This document shows, one piece after another, positions 1-8,692 of a stretch of 51,536 bases of DNA (positions are counted from its first letter, which is position 1; each line of letters begins with the position of its first letter). This DNA is from Balneolaceae bacterium UBA7797 (GTDB taxonomy: Bacteria > Bacteroidota > Rhodothermia > Balneolales > Balneolaceae). The stretch spans positions 1 through 51,536 of the forward strand of contig DLCN01000002.1 in assembly GCA_002480645.1 (NCBI GenBank). The letters are read 5' to 3'. The notes beneath the pieces are model-generated. The model was not told the DNA's origin. It made no database searches and saw only the letters and a program-made list of their open reading frames with translations. The position numbers and the translations under genes were made by a program.

Positions 1-40
1 TCAACTTATTTTAGGACGGGACAAGGATGTAACTGCTGAA

Positions 41-1246
41 TTAAGCCAGTACTTTCGAAACTTCTTCTGCGGCTTCTTTTAACAATACAGCTGAGATCAC
101 ATTCAGATCTGAATTGTCGATGATCTCCTTGGCTTCAACAGCGTTGGTGCCTTGCAGTCGAACAATGATTGGCACATCTTTTACTTTTTCAGCGATCTCC
201 GGATCTTTCACTGCCTCGATCACACCATTGGCTACACGATCACAACGAACGATCCCACCAAATATGTTGATCAGGATCGCTTTCACATTCGGATCATCCA
301 GAATAATACGGAATCCGTTTTTTACGGTCTCAACATTAGCTCCGCCTCCAACGTCAAGGAAGTTTGCAGGCTCCCCGCCGGATAATTTAATGATATCCAT
401 AGTTGCCATTGCAAGTCCGGCACCGTTTACCATACAACCCACATTTCCGTCTAATTTGATGTAGTTGAGGTCGTATTTATGAGCTTCCAGTTCGAAAGGA
501 TCTTCTTCCGATTCGTCTTTCAGCTCAGCAATGTCCGGATGGCGGTACAAAGCATTACCATCAAAGGTTACCTTGGCATCGAGGGCCAGGATATCGTTAT
601 CGGGAGTAAGAATCAGCGGATTGATCTCGAACATGTCGGAATCAGTTTCAACATATGCATTGTAAATAGCCATGATGAATTTAATACCCTTTTTTAACGC
701 TTCGCCTTCTAAACCAAGTGCAAAAGCAAGATGGCGTGCCTGATTTACCTGAAGAGGCATTCCGGGCTCAACCCATTCTTTAACAATTTTTTCAGGAGTT
801 TCTTCAGCCACTTTTTCGATCTCAACACCACCTTCGGTCGAAACCATGATCACGTTTTTTGAAAGTGCGCGATCAAGCAGAATTCCAAGATAGAATTCTT
901 TTTCGATGTCCACACCGTCGGTCACATAAAGTCGTTGAACCAACTGTCCGGACTCTCCGGTTTGAATGGTTACCAGCACGTCACCTAAAAGTGATTCTGC
1001 TGCTTCTTTAACTTCCTCCACCGATTTGCAAAGAATTACCCCTTTGGCATTGTTCTTTTTGGTTCGACCTTTACCACGGCCTCCGGCATGAATCTGAGCT
1101 TTTACAACAAATAAAGTAGCTCCGTTTTCTTCTAATTTCTTTGCAGCTTCAACCGCTTCATCAACAGAAGTGGCAGCGATACCATCAGGAACAGGAACGC
1201 CGTAGCTTTTCAGAATTTCTTTGGCTTGATACTCGTGGATTTTCAT
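41..1246 (-). CDS. sucC: Succinate-CoA ligase (ADP-forming) subunit beta
   Basis: This is the beta subunit of succinyl-CoA synthetase, the TCA-cycle enzyme that couples succinyl-CoA cleavage to nucleoside triphosphate synthesis in the cytoplasm. The 401-residue length is normal for the family. The ATP-grasp fold is visible: the N-terminus MKIHEYQAKEILKSYGVPVP, the nucleotide-binding stretch VVKAQIHAGGRGK near residue 50, metal-ligand motifs EINP (207-210) and ALDAK (221-225), and the C-terminal CoA-ligase part with VNGAGLAMATMD and NIFGGIVRCD. The ATG at 1246 matches the family start; no Shine-Dalgarno sequence is seen. The alpha subunit sucD is not in the window. It is transcribed away from the polysaccharide locus and appears unrelated to it. 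Confidence 0.97.
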   Translation of the reverse strand: MKIHEYQAKEILKSYGVPVPDGIAATSVDEAVEAAKKLEENGATLFVVKAQIHAGGRGKGRTKKNNAKGVILCKSVEEVKEAAESLLGDVLVTIQTGESGQLVQRLYVTDGVDIEKEFYLGILLDRALSKNVIMVSTEGGVEIEKVAEETPEKIVKEWVEPGMPLQVNQARHLAFALGLEGEALKKGIKFIMAIYNAYVETDSDMFEINPLILTPDNDILALDAKVTFDGNALYRHPDIAELKDESEEDPFELEAHKYDLNYIKLDGNVGCMVNGAGLAMATMDIIKLSGGEPANFLDVGGGANVETVKNGFRIILDDPNVKAILINIFGGIVRCDRVANGVIEAVKDPEIAEKVKDVPIIVRLQGTNAVEAKEIIDNSDLNVISAVLLKEAAEEVSKVLA

Positions 1247-1460
1247 GAAAATAATACGTTAAATGTGATCGATAAAAACAATTTCAAGGGCTGCAATAAT
1301 ACCGAGAAATGCGTCTAAAAGAAAGGAGATAACTGTTATCAGATGTAATCAAATTCTTCGAGTTTTTAATTAGTGATATAGCTGAGCTAATTTGATTCAA
1401 AAGGTATATATGATTTTCCTTTAAAGAGTTGATTGGGTAATTTTCAATCAAATTCTATTC

Positions 1461-2585
1461 ATGGAAAAAGAAAAAGTTTTATTTGTATTTGGTACTCGTC
1501 CTGAAGCCATTAAAATGATTCCTGTCATTAAGGCTTTTCAAAAACAGGAGGAAGTTGCTTCAAAGGTTTGCGTAACTGCTCAGCATAGGGAGTTATTGGA
1601 TCAGGTTTTGAGTTTTTTTGAAGTGAAACCAGATTATGATCTGGATTTGATGACGAAAGGGCAAACTTTGTCGGGATTAACATCAAGAATTCTGGATTCT
1701 TTCCAAAGAGTGATTGATGATTTTGAGCCTGACTATATTTATGTACATGGTGATACTACGACTTCGTTTGTTGCTGCACTAACCGCTTTTTATAATTCAA
1801 TAAAAGTATGTCATGTCGAAGCCGGACTTAGAACTTTTAATAAATGGTCTCCATACCCTGAAGAGATAAACAGACAATTAACAGGTAGAATTACTGACTA
1901 TCATTTTGCACCTACGCAAGCTTCTGCTATGAATCTGATAAATGAAGGTGTATTTGAAAAGGATATAGTAGTTACAGGTAACACAGTTATCGATGCCCTT
2001 CATTTAGGTCTTGAGAAAGTCAGACTCAATAAAACAGATCAAATTAGAGTTTTGGAAGAAATAATTGATGACGAGAAGAAGCTTGTATTAGTAACTGGTC
2101 ACAGGAGGGAGAATTTTGGAGACGGATTCTTATCAATTTGCGAGGCTTTAAAAGATATCGCTCAGGATAAAAATATTCAGGTCATTTACCCAGTACATCT
2201 TAATCCGAATGTGCAAAAACCTGTGTATGAAATACTTGATGGTTTAGATAATGTTCATTTACTACCCCCAATGCCATATGAAGCATTTATTTGGCTAATG
2301 GATAAAAGTTATCTGATTATTACAGATAGTGGAGGCGTTCAGGAAGAAGCACCTAGTTTGGGAAAACCGGTACTCGTAATGAGGGATACAACAGAGCGGC
2401 CTGAAGCAGTTGAAGCAGGTACAGTCATATTAGTAGGAACTGATAAGGAAAAAATTGTAAGTGAAGCTACTAGATTATTAAAAGATGTTGACGCGTACAA
2501 CAAAATGAGTAGGACACATAATCCATATGGGGACGGAAAAGCGGCACAAAAAATTTTAGAATTTCAATTAGATAAGGTAAAGTAA
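1461..2585 (+). CDS. wecB: UDP-N-acetylglucosamine 2-epimerase (non-hydrolysing)
   Basis: Converts UDP-GlcNAc to UDP-ManNAc in the cytoplasm, the first step toward UDP-ManNAcA for surface polysaccharide. The 374-residue protein shows the family motifs FGTRPEAIKMIPVI at the N-terminus, GDTTTSFVAA, HVEAGLRT, TGHRRENFGDG and the UDP-binding DSGGVQEEAPSLGKPVL with MRDTTERPE. The gene ends 3 bases before wecC, so the two are very likely co-transcribed. Codon use is AT-rich compared with sucC and pyrRB. It opens the rightward part of the polysaccharide locus, after a 214-base gap from divergent sucC. Confidence 0.95.
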   Translation: MEKEKVLFVFGTRPEAIKMIPVIKAFQKQEEVASKVCVTAQHRELLDQVLSFFEVKPDYDLDLMTKGQTLSGLTSRILDSFQRVIDDFEPDYIYVHGDTTTSFVAALTAFYNSIKVCHVEAGLRTFNKWSPYPEEINRQLTGRITDYHFAPTQASAMNLINEGVFEKDIVVTGNTVIDALHLGLEKVRLNKTDQIRVLEEIIDDEKKLVLVTGHRRENFGDGFLSICEALKDIAQDKNIQVIYPVHLNPNVQKPVYEILDGLDNVHLLPPMPYEAFIWLMDKSYLIITDSGGVQEEAPSLGKPVLVMRDTTERPEAVEAGTVILVGTDKEKIVSEATRLLKDVDAYNKMSRTHNPYGDGKAAQKILEFQLDKVK

Positions 2586-2588
2586 TTA

Positions 2589-3791
2589 ATGAAAGTATCT
2601 GTAATAGGATTAGGATATATCGGTTTGCCAACTGCAGCAGTAATGGCGGATCAGGGAATTGATACGTTTGGTGTTGATATTAACGATTTAGTCGTTAAAA
2701 CTATTAAAACGGGAAATATTCATATTAAAGAACCCGGACTACCTGAATTAGTTAAAGAAAATATCGCTAATGGTAAGCTTGAAGTAGAGACCGAATCCAG
2801 AGTTTCTGATGTATATCTTGTTGTAGTACCAACGCCTTTTAAAGAGAAAAACGAGCCAGATATTTCTTATGTGAAATCGGCTACTAAATCAATTTTGCCT
2901 CTTCTTAAAGAAGGAGACCTATACGTGATTGAATCAACATCACCTGTTGGCACCACGGAAAGTATGGCTCAATTCATTTTTGAAGAGAGACCGGACTTAA
3001 ATGGTAAAATTAGTATTGCATATTGTCCTGAGCGAGTGTTACCAGGAAATGTTCTATACGAGCTTATTCATAATGATCGGGTCATTGGTGGTATTGATGA
3101 AAAATCTACTGAGCATGCAATTGATTTCTACAAGCAATTTGTGAAAGGTAAATTGCACAAAACAAATTCGAGAACTGCTGAAATGTGTAAACTGGTTGAG
3201 AATTCATCCCGTGATGTACAGATCGCATTTGCAAATGAATTGTCCCTGATCTGTGATAAAGCAGATATCAATGTCTGGGAATTAATCGAGTTAGCCAACC
3301 AACATCCCAGAGTAAATATTTTGCAACCCGGAAGTGGGGTTGGCGGGCATTGTATAGCTGTCGATCCCTATTTTATAGTTTCTGAATTTCCACTGGAATC
3401 CCAATTAATAGGTAAAGCTCGAGAGATAAACAATTATAAAACCTTCTGGGTTGCTGAGAAGATAAAGACCGAAAGGCTCAAATTCGAAATTCAAAATGGA
3501 AGAAAAGCTAAACTTGCACTTATGGGACTTGCCTTTAAGCCGGATATTGATGATTTAAGGGAAAGTCCTGCGAAATATATTGTTCAGAAAGTAATGCAGG
3601 ATAATAATAATGAGGATATTTATATAGTTGAGCCAAATCTCGTAAATCATAATGTGTTTAAATTATCTACTGTGGATGAAGCTATTAAGAACGCAGATAT
3701 AGTTGCTTTCCTCGTAAACCACAGAGAGTTTAAATCAATTGGTAAAACGAAAGACAAAGTAATATTAGATTTTTGTGGTGTCTATAAATAG
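2589..3791 (+). CDS. wecC: UDP-N-acetyl-D-mannosamine dehydrogenase
   Basis: Oxidises UDP-ManNAc to UDP-ManNAcA using NAD+. The N-terminal Rossmann motif GLGYIGLPTAAVMADQG (residues 7-23), the CPERVLPGN segment, the linker KLVENSSRDVQIAFANE and the catalytic-cysteine motif GSGVGGHCIAVDPYFI (Cys255) place it in the UDP-glucose/ManNAc dehydrogenase family; NSSRDVQIAFANE favours WecC over UDP-glucose dehydrogenase. Length 400 residues is typical. Three bases separate it from wecB. No ManNAcA transferase of the WecG type was recognised downstream, so the acceptor of the ManNAcA residue is unknown. Confidence 0.94.
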   Translation: MKVSVIGLGYIGLPTAAVMADQGIDTFGVDINDLVVKTIKTGNIHIKEPGLPELVKENIANGKLEVETESRVSDVYLVVVPTPFKEKNEPDISYVKSATKSILPLLKEGDLYVIESTSPVGTTESMAQFIFEERPDLNGKISIAYCPERVLPGNVLYELIHNDRVIGGIDEKSTEHAIDFYKQFVKGKLHKTNSRTAEMCKLVENSSRDVQIAFANELSLICDKADINVWELIELANQHPRVNILQPGSGVGGHCIAVDPYFIVSEFPLESQLIGKAREINNYKTFWVAEKIKTERLKFEIQNGRKAKLALMGLAFKPDIDDLRESPAKYIVQKVMQDNNNEDIYIVEPNLVNHNVFKLSTVDEAIKNADIVAFLVNHREFKSIGKTKDKVILDFCGVYK

Positions 3792-3818
3792 AAAAGGCAT
3801 TTTTTAATCTTAAAATGC

Positions 3819-3826
3819 TATATTTC
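3819..3826 (+). promoter_or_regulatory. Possible -7 box upstream of pyrR
   Basis: TATATTTC matches 7 of 8 positions of the Bacteroidota -7 box TANNTTTG, 30 bases upstream of the pyrR start codon. No convincing -33 TTTG is seen 19-21 bases upstream, so this is weak. If real, pyrRB could be expressed independently of wecBC. Confidence 0.28.
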
Positions 3827-3855
3827 GCAAAAATTTTAATCAGTTATCATCTCGC

Positions 3856-4404
3856 TTGAATAAAGCACTTATCATGAACGAAGAGGACTTAAATCGCACG
3901 TATTTGCGATTTGCTCACCAGTTTCTGGAGTCCTACGATGATCCCAAACGCCTAGCCATAATTGGCATGCAAACCCGGGGTGTTTATATGGGAAAAAGAA
4001 TCGTAAAAGCGATAAAAGAAGAGTTCGGTATAGTTATTGATTTTGGTGTACTGGATGTGACGTTTTACAGGGATGATTTTCGTACTAAACTCAAAATGCC
4101 GGATGTAAAGGTAACGGAGATTCCCTTTGATCTGTACGATCGTGATGTGGTTTTGATTGATGACGTACTGTATACCGGAAGAACGGTACGTTCGGCAATG
4201 GATGCATTAATGGCTTATGGGCGTCCAAGAAAAATTCAATTTTGCTGTATGGTTGACCGGGGACACCGAGAACTGCCTATCGCCTCCGATTTCACCGGTA
4301 TGTATGTTCCCACCCACGAAAATGAGGAAGTTCGGGTAAGAGTAAAAGAACTCGATGAAGAAGATGCAGTATATTTAGTGGATATGGAGGAGTCTGATGA
4401 GTGA
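3856..4404 (+). CDS. pyrR: Bifunctional pyr operon regulator / uracil phosphoribosyltransferase PyrR
   Basis: PyrR senses uridine nucleotides and in many bacteria regulates pyr genes through mRNA attenuation; it also has uracil phosphoribosyltransferase activity. The 182-residue protein has the PRPP-binding loop VVLIDDVLYTGRT (residues 98-110) and the family pattern LAIIGMQTRGVYMGKRI. The start is TTG at 3856: residues MNKALIMNEEDLNRTYLRFA then align end to end with the conserved PyrR N-terminus, whereas the ATG at 3874 would cut into it. It overlaps pyrB by 8 bases. No obvious PyrR-binding attenuator is present in the 64-base gap before it. Base composition is less AT-rich than the polysaccharide genes on both sides. 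Confidence 0.94.
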   Translation: MNKALIMNEEDLNRTYLRFAHQFLESYDDPKRLAIIGMQTRGVYMGKRIVKAIKEEFGIVIDFGVLDVTFYRDDFRTKLKMPDVKVTEIPFDLYDRDVVLIDDVLYTGRTVRSAMDALMAYGRPRKIQFCCMVDRGHRELPIASDFTGMYVPTHENEEVRVRVKELDEEDAVYLVDMEESDE

Positions 4405-5347
4405 CAGTGTTTCAGATTACGAATTCAACCATAAGCACCTTTTAGGGCTGGCAGATTACTCCAAAGAAGATATTCTTTATGTCCTCGATCAGGCTCGTTC
4501 TTTTAGGGAGATTCTGGATCGGCCTGTACCTAAGGTTCCTACATTACGAGACAAGACCATCGTAAATCTGTTTTATGAGAATAGTACCAGAACCCGGCTG
4601 TCCTTCGAGTTGGCCCAAAAAAGAATGGGAGCGGATGTTGTTAATTTTTCTTCCAGTAATTCGAGTACAAAAAAAGGGGAGTCACTGAAGGATACGATCC
4701 GGAATATCAGTTCCATGAAGATCGATATGGTGGTTGTACGTCATGAAAGTCCCGGCGTGCCTCACTTCTTAACACAGTGTGTGGATGCGGCAATTTTAAA
4801 TGCCGGCGATGGTGCTCACGAACATCCCACACAGGCATTACTCGACATGTTTACCATGCAACAGATTCATCAGAATCTGAAGGGTAAAAAGATCGCGATC
4901 ATCGGGGATATTGCATACAGCCGGGTGGTTCGGTCTAACATGATCGGTTTAAAAAAACTGGGAGCTGAAGTGGTATTATGCGGGCCAAAAACACTGATGC
5001 CTCCCTTTGTTAAAGAATACGGGGTAGAAGTATCCTATGATCTGGAAGAAACACTGGCCTGGTGTGATGTGGCGATGGCACTTAGAATACAGTTAGAACG
5101 ACAGGGAAATGCCACCGAACTATTTCCATCGCTCAGAGAGTATCACGAGCGATTTGGGATCAAATTAGAACACCTTGACAAATATCCGGATTTTAAGATC
5201 ATGCATCCCGGTCCAATAAACCGGGGAGTGGAAATGGAAAGTGAAGTAGCTGATAGTGAACGGGCTGTTATATTAGATCAGGTTACAAACGGAGTTGCTG
5301 TACGTATGGCTGTTCTGTATTTGTTAAGTGGTGGTAATAGAGTTTAA
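4397..5347 (+). CDS. pyrB: Aspartate carbamoyltransferase catalytic subunit
   Basis: Condenses aspartate and carbamoyl phosphate, the committed step of pyrimidine synthesis. The 316-residue protein carries the carbamoyl-phosphate site FYENSTRTRLSFELAQKRMG, HPTQALLDM, GDIAYSRVVRSN and HPGPINRGVE. The ATG lies inside the end of pyrR (8-base overlap) and is preceded by an unusually good Shine-Dalgarno sequence GGAGGAG at 4386-4392, consistent with translational coupling. No pyrI regulatory subunit or pyrC is adjacent. The next gene, a polysaccharide epimerase, starts only 9 bases downstream, so pyrB may share a transcript with unrelated genes. Confidence 0.96.
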   Translation: MSDSVSDYEFNHKHLLGLADYSKEDILYVLDQARSFREILDRPVPKVPTLRDKTIVNLFYENSTRTRLSFELAQKRMGADVVNFSSSNSSTKKGESLKDTIRNISSMKIDMVVVRHESPGVPHFLTQCVDAAILNAGDGAHEHPTQALLDMFTMQQIHQNLKGKKIAIIGDIAYSRVVRSNMIGLKKLGAEVVLCGPKTLMPPFVKEYGVEVSYDLEETLAWCDVAMALRIQLERQGNATELFPSLREYHERFGIKLEHLDKYPDFKIMHPGPINRGVEMESEVADSERAVILDQVTNGVAVRMAVLYLLSGGNRV

Positions 5348-5356
5348 ATTAATACG

Positions 5357-6373
5357 ATGAAAAATCGAAAGTTTTATATAACAGGTGGTGCCGGGTTTAT
5401 TGGCAGACATTTCAATAATCATTTAAAGGATTATCAAAGAATTAGTATTGATCTCAGGGAACAGCAGCTGGTAAATAACCAGGTATTAGGTGATATACGG
5501 AATATTGAAGAAATCCGGAATTCTATTGCTGATTCAAATACTATTCTTCACTTAGCAGCGTCACACTATGATTTTGAAAAAGATTATTTCAAAACAAATG
5601 TTGAAGGAACCCGCAATTTATTGCAGGTAGCTACAGAAAAAAATATAGATCATTTTGTGTTCTATTCATCAGTTGCAGTGTATGGAGTTAAAAACTTACC
5701 GGCCAATGAAGAATCTCAAAAAATGCCTGAGAATGATTACGGTCGATCAAAGTTGGAAGCTGAGGGAATCATAAAAAAATGGGTAGATGAAAAGAAGGGG
5801 AGAAAAGCCCTGATTATTCGGCCATCAGTAGTTTTTGGTTCTCATAATTATGGTAATATTTTCAATTTGATGCGTAATATTGATCGTGGAAGAAATGTTC
5901 AGATTGGAAATAAATCCGTGATAAAGTCAATAGCTTTTGTTGAGAATTTGATAGATGCCACTTTGTATTTGATGCAGAATGTTGATTCAGATTTTGAAGT
6001 TTTTAACTATGCTGATACCCCACATCTAACAAATTTTGAAATATCTCATAATATCAGTGACGGACTCGGAAGAAAGGGAGCAATCAAAATCCCATACGGA
6101 TTAGCGATCGCCCTGGGAGGAGTATTTGATATGATTGGCGGTTTATTGAATAAGGAGATGGTAATCTCTGTTAAGCGGGTTCAGAAATTCTGCACGTCTA
6201 CTCATTTTGAAGCTGAAAAAGTTAAAAAATTCGGTTTCAAACCAGCATATACTACAAAAGAGGGATTGAAAAAAACTGCTGTATGGTTTGATGAAAACAG
6301 AGATACCTGGCAGCATGAATATGATAACCTTAAAAAGTTGTTTAAGACTAATTATGGGATTTCAATTGAATGA
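5357..6373 (+). CDS. NAD-dependent epimerase/dehydratase family protein
   Basis: An extended short-chain dehydrogenase probably acting on a nucleotide sugar for the polysaccharide locus. Visible are the NAD-binding GGAGFIGRHF (residues 10-19), the acidic residue after the second beta strand (D32), the catalytic serine region FYSSVAVYG (102-110) and YGRSK (Tyr128, Lys132). The 338-residue length fits UDP-glucose 4-epimerase relatives, but the C-terminal half (from about residue 225) diverges and substrate cannot be assigned. It begins 9 bases after pyrB and is much more AT-rich than pyrB, suggesting a separate origin despite probable co-transcription. Confidence 0.86.
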   Translation: MKNRKFYITGGAGFIGRHFNNHLKDYQRISIDLREQQLVNNQVLGDIRNIEEIRNSIADSNTILHLAASHYDFEKDYFKTNVEGTRNLLQVATEKNIDHFVFYSSVAVYGVKNLPANEESQKMPENDYGRSKLEAEGIIKKWVDEKKGRKALIIRPSVVFGSHNYGNIFNLMRNIDRGRNVQIGNKSVIKSIAFVENLIDATLYLMQNVDSDFEVFNYADTPHLTNFEISHNISDGLGRKGAIKIPYGLAIALGGVFDMIGGLLNKEMVISVKRVQKFCTSTHFEAEKVKKFGFKPAYTTKEGLKKTAVWFDENRDTWQHEYDNLKKLFKTNYGISIE

Positions 6374-6419
6374 TTTAGCAACCTGTAAAATTAAAGCAAA
6401 TAAAAAACATAATAGGTGA

Positions 6420-7469
6420 ATGACCCAACAACCGAGTGTTACAATAGGAATTCCTGTTCTTAATGAAGAGGCTTATATAGAAACAGTTATCAATGGTTTT
6501 CTAAATACTGGATACCCAAACTTAATTGAAATTCTTATCGCCGACGGAGGGAGTACTGATAAAACAAGAGAAATAATTGAACAAATAGCAAAAGTAGATA
6601 CTCGTGTTGTATTGGTAAATAATCCAGATAAATATCAGTCTTTTGCGCTGAATAAAATGATAAATCAAGCTAAAGGCGATATTTTTGTTAGGGCCGACGC
6701 ACATAGTATTTATGCTAATGATTATATTGAACAATGTGTAAAAACCCTTGTAGAAACTGGTGCTAAAAATGTTGGTGGCGCACAAAGGTATTTAGCTCAG
6801 AACAGAATACAATCTGGAATATCAATAGCTATGAAAAGTTTTTTAGGAAATGGTAGAGCGAAGTATAAAGATGAAAACTTTGAAGGTTATGCAGATACTG
6901 TTTTTCTTGGGTGTTTTTGGACAAAAGACCTGATTGCAATTGGTGGATTCAATGAAAAACAGATTACAAGCCAAGATCTGGAGTTAAATCTACGACTAAA
7001 AGAGAACTATGGTGAATGTGTTTTTATATCCCCAGATATAAAATGTTATTATTTTCCAAGAGATTCATTTTTAAAGCTCTTAAAGCAGTATTTTAATCAT
7101 GGAAGAGGAAGACTAGTTACAATACTTTTCCATACTGGAAAGGATGAGTTTAGAGGGTTTTTCCCGTTTTTTTTCATGCTGGGATTAATATTATTTATTG
7201 CCCTGGATTTAATTGTAGAAACTGATTTGTATTCTGTAAGAATTATATTCTTTCTTGCAGCTATTTTATTTTTAGAGTCTATTAGAGTTGCTTTTTCAAG
7301 CCATAAGTTATTTAAAAGTAATATTTGGCACGGCAATCAGAATTCTCCAGGAATTTTATCTAATATTCTGTTTGTGATGCCTGCAATATTCATTATGCAA
7401 ATTGGTCATTTTTCAGGATTTACATTTCAGTTATCAAGAACTCTATTCAATAATGGAAAATCTTGGTGA
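6420..7469 (+). CDS. Glycosyltransferase family 2, ExoA-like, with C-terminal membrane segments
   Basis: An inner-membrane-associated GT-A glycosyltransferase, likely adding a sugar to the lipid-linked repeat unit. The N-terminal GT2 domain (about residues 5-230) has VTIGIPVLNEEAYIE, the nucleotide-binding LIADGGSTDKT, the DXD-equivalent RADAHS, and the acceptor-side stretch TSQDLELNLRLKENYG. Three to four hydrophobic segments follow from about residue 240 to the end (FFFMLGLILFIALDLIV, IIFFLAAILFLESIRVAF, ILFVMPAIFIMQIGHFSG). This organisation resembles succinoglycan transferase ExoA. Start at ATG 6420; no Shine-Dalgarno sequence seen. The sugar donor is not predictable. Confidence 0.88.
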   Translation: MTQQPSVTIGIPVLNEEAYIETVINGFLNTGYPNLIEILIADGGSTDKTREIIEQIAKVDTRVVLVNNPDKYQSFALNKMINQAKGDIFVRADAHSIYANDYIEQCVKTLVETGAKNVGGAQRYLAQNRIQSGISIAMKSFLGNGRAKYKDENFEGYADTVFLGCFWTKDLIAIGGFNEKQITSQDLELNLRLKENYGECVFISPDIKCYYFPRDSFLKLLKQYFNHGRGRLVTILFHTGKDEFRGFFPFFFMLGLILFIALDLIVETDLYSVRIIFFLAAILFLESIRVAFSSHKLFKSNIWHGNQNSPGILSNILFVMPAIFIMQIGHFSGFTFQLSRTLFNNGKSW

Positions 7470-7530
7470 AAGGCTAACAAGGAAAAGGTTTTAATTAAAA
7501 ATATAATTAGAGGTTATTTCATTAAGATTT

Positions 7531-8646
7531 GTGAAAATAAAAGATAAAATAATTGTTCAGCTCTCATCCGTTCATCATTCATATGATACTCGTATTTATC
7601 ATAAAATTTGCAAATCGCTAATTGAAAATGGCTATAAAGTTGACTTGATTATTCAACATGAGTGTGACGAAATTAGGGACGGGGTAAATGTAATTGCCCT
7701 ACCTATAGCAAAAAAAAAAATTGATCGGTTAACAAAGGTTCTACCGACCGTTTTAAAAAAAGTCAATCAGTATCCAAAAGGTACTATAATACATTTTCAT
7801 GATCCTGAATTAATACCGTTTGGTTATTTATTTAAATTATTGGGATACAAAGTGGTTTATGACGTTCATGAAGATGTGCCGGCTAGTATTAAGAGTAAGT
7901 CATGGATACCAAAATGGCTGCGAATACCTGTTGCAATTATTTCAAGTTGGTTTGAAAAAATAGCTGTTATCCTTTTTGATGGGATCATTGTTGTGGTTAC
8001 TGATGTAGGAGAAAGGTTAAAATCTACTAAGACGATTATGGTTCAGAATTTCCCCATCCTTAAAGATGACGTGAGATTTGCTGAGTATAAATCAGACGGA
8101 AACTTGTTTTATGTAGGCGATATTAGTAGAATAAGAGGCGCCCATGAAATGGTCGATTTAGCTGAAGATATTAGTCACTTAAATATTAAGAAGAATCTAG
8201 TCTTGGCAGGTAAATTTTCTCCTCCCTCATTGGAGAATGAATTAAAAGAAAAAAATGGATGGGGAAATACCACTTATATAGGATGGATAAATAGAGAAGA
8301 ATTAAATAAACAGTTACAAAATTCTTGTTTGGGCTTAGTTTTATTATATCCGGAACCTCATCACATAAGATCACAGCCGAATAAATTATTTGAATATATG
8401 TATGGAGGAATTCCTATAGTGTCAGCTGATCTTCCCAGGTATAAGGAAATTATTGATGAAGTAGGATGTGGAGTAACAGTAAACCCTCTAAATAGAGAAA
8501 GTATTCTGGAAGGAGTAAAGTATATATTGGAGAATCCGGCATTAGCAGCTAAAATGGGAGAGAGAGGAAGGAAAGCTGTAATTGAAAGATTCAATTGGGA
8601 TATTGAAAAAATGAAATTATTCAAATTCTATGAAGAATTAATTTAA
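7531..8646 (+). CDS. Glycosyltransferase family 4
   Basis: A GT-B fold glycosyltransferase acting at the cytoplasmic face on a polysaccharide precursor. The 371-residue protein has an N-terminal GT4-like domain beginning IVQLSSVHHSYDTRIYHKI, the region VVYDVHEDVPASI, and a C-terminal Glyco_transf_1 domain with FYVGDISRIRG and the donor-binding PNKLFEYMYGGIPIVSADLP. The start is GTG at 7531; the reading frame has no better ATG nearby. It closes the rightward run of genes that begins at wecB; the next gene is convergent, 39 bases away. Very AT-rich. Confidence 0.88.
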   Translation: MKIKDKIIVQLSSVHHSYDTRIYHKICKSLIENGYKVDLIIQHECDEIRDGVNVIALPIAKKKIDRLTKVLPTVLKKVNQYPKGTIIHFHDPELIPFGYLFKLLGYKVVYDVHEDVPASIKSKSWIPKWLRIPVAIISSWFEKIAVILFDGIIVVVTDVGERLKSTKTIMVQNFPILKDDVRFAEYKSDGNLFYVGDISRIRGAHEMVDLAEDISHLNIKKNLVLAGKFSPPSLENELKEKNGWGNTTYIGWINREELNKQLQNSCLGLVLLYPEPHHIRSQPNKLFEYMYGGIPIVSADLPRYKEIIDEVGCGVTVNPLNRESILEGVKYILENPALAAKMGERGRKAVIERFNWDIEKMKLFKFYEELI

Positions 8647-8692
8647 ATAGTACATGCACCATTAGATAAATTTTAATGCTCTATACTATTTA
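8644..8692. repeat. Inverted repeat between convergent glycosyltransferase genes
   Basis: TAAATAGTA (8644-8652) and its perfect complement TACTATTTA (8684-8692) flank a 31-base loop and overlap the stop codons of both convergent genes. It could form a weak, AT-only bidirectional stem, but the loop is long and no T-run follows, so termination function is doubtful. Confidence 0.3.

Noticed and set aside
3797..3818. GCATTTT/AAAATGC stem in the wecC-pyrR gap as a pyr attenuator
   Set aside because: AT-only short stem with no U-run and no competing anti-terminator structure.
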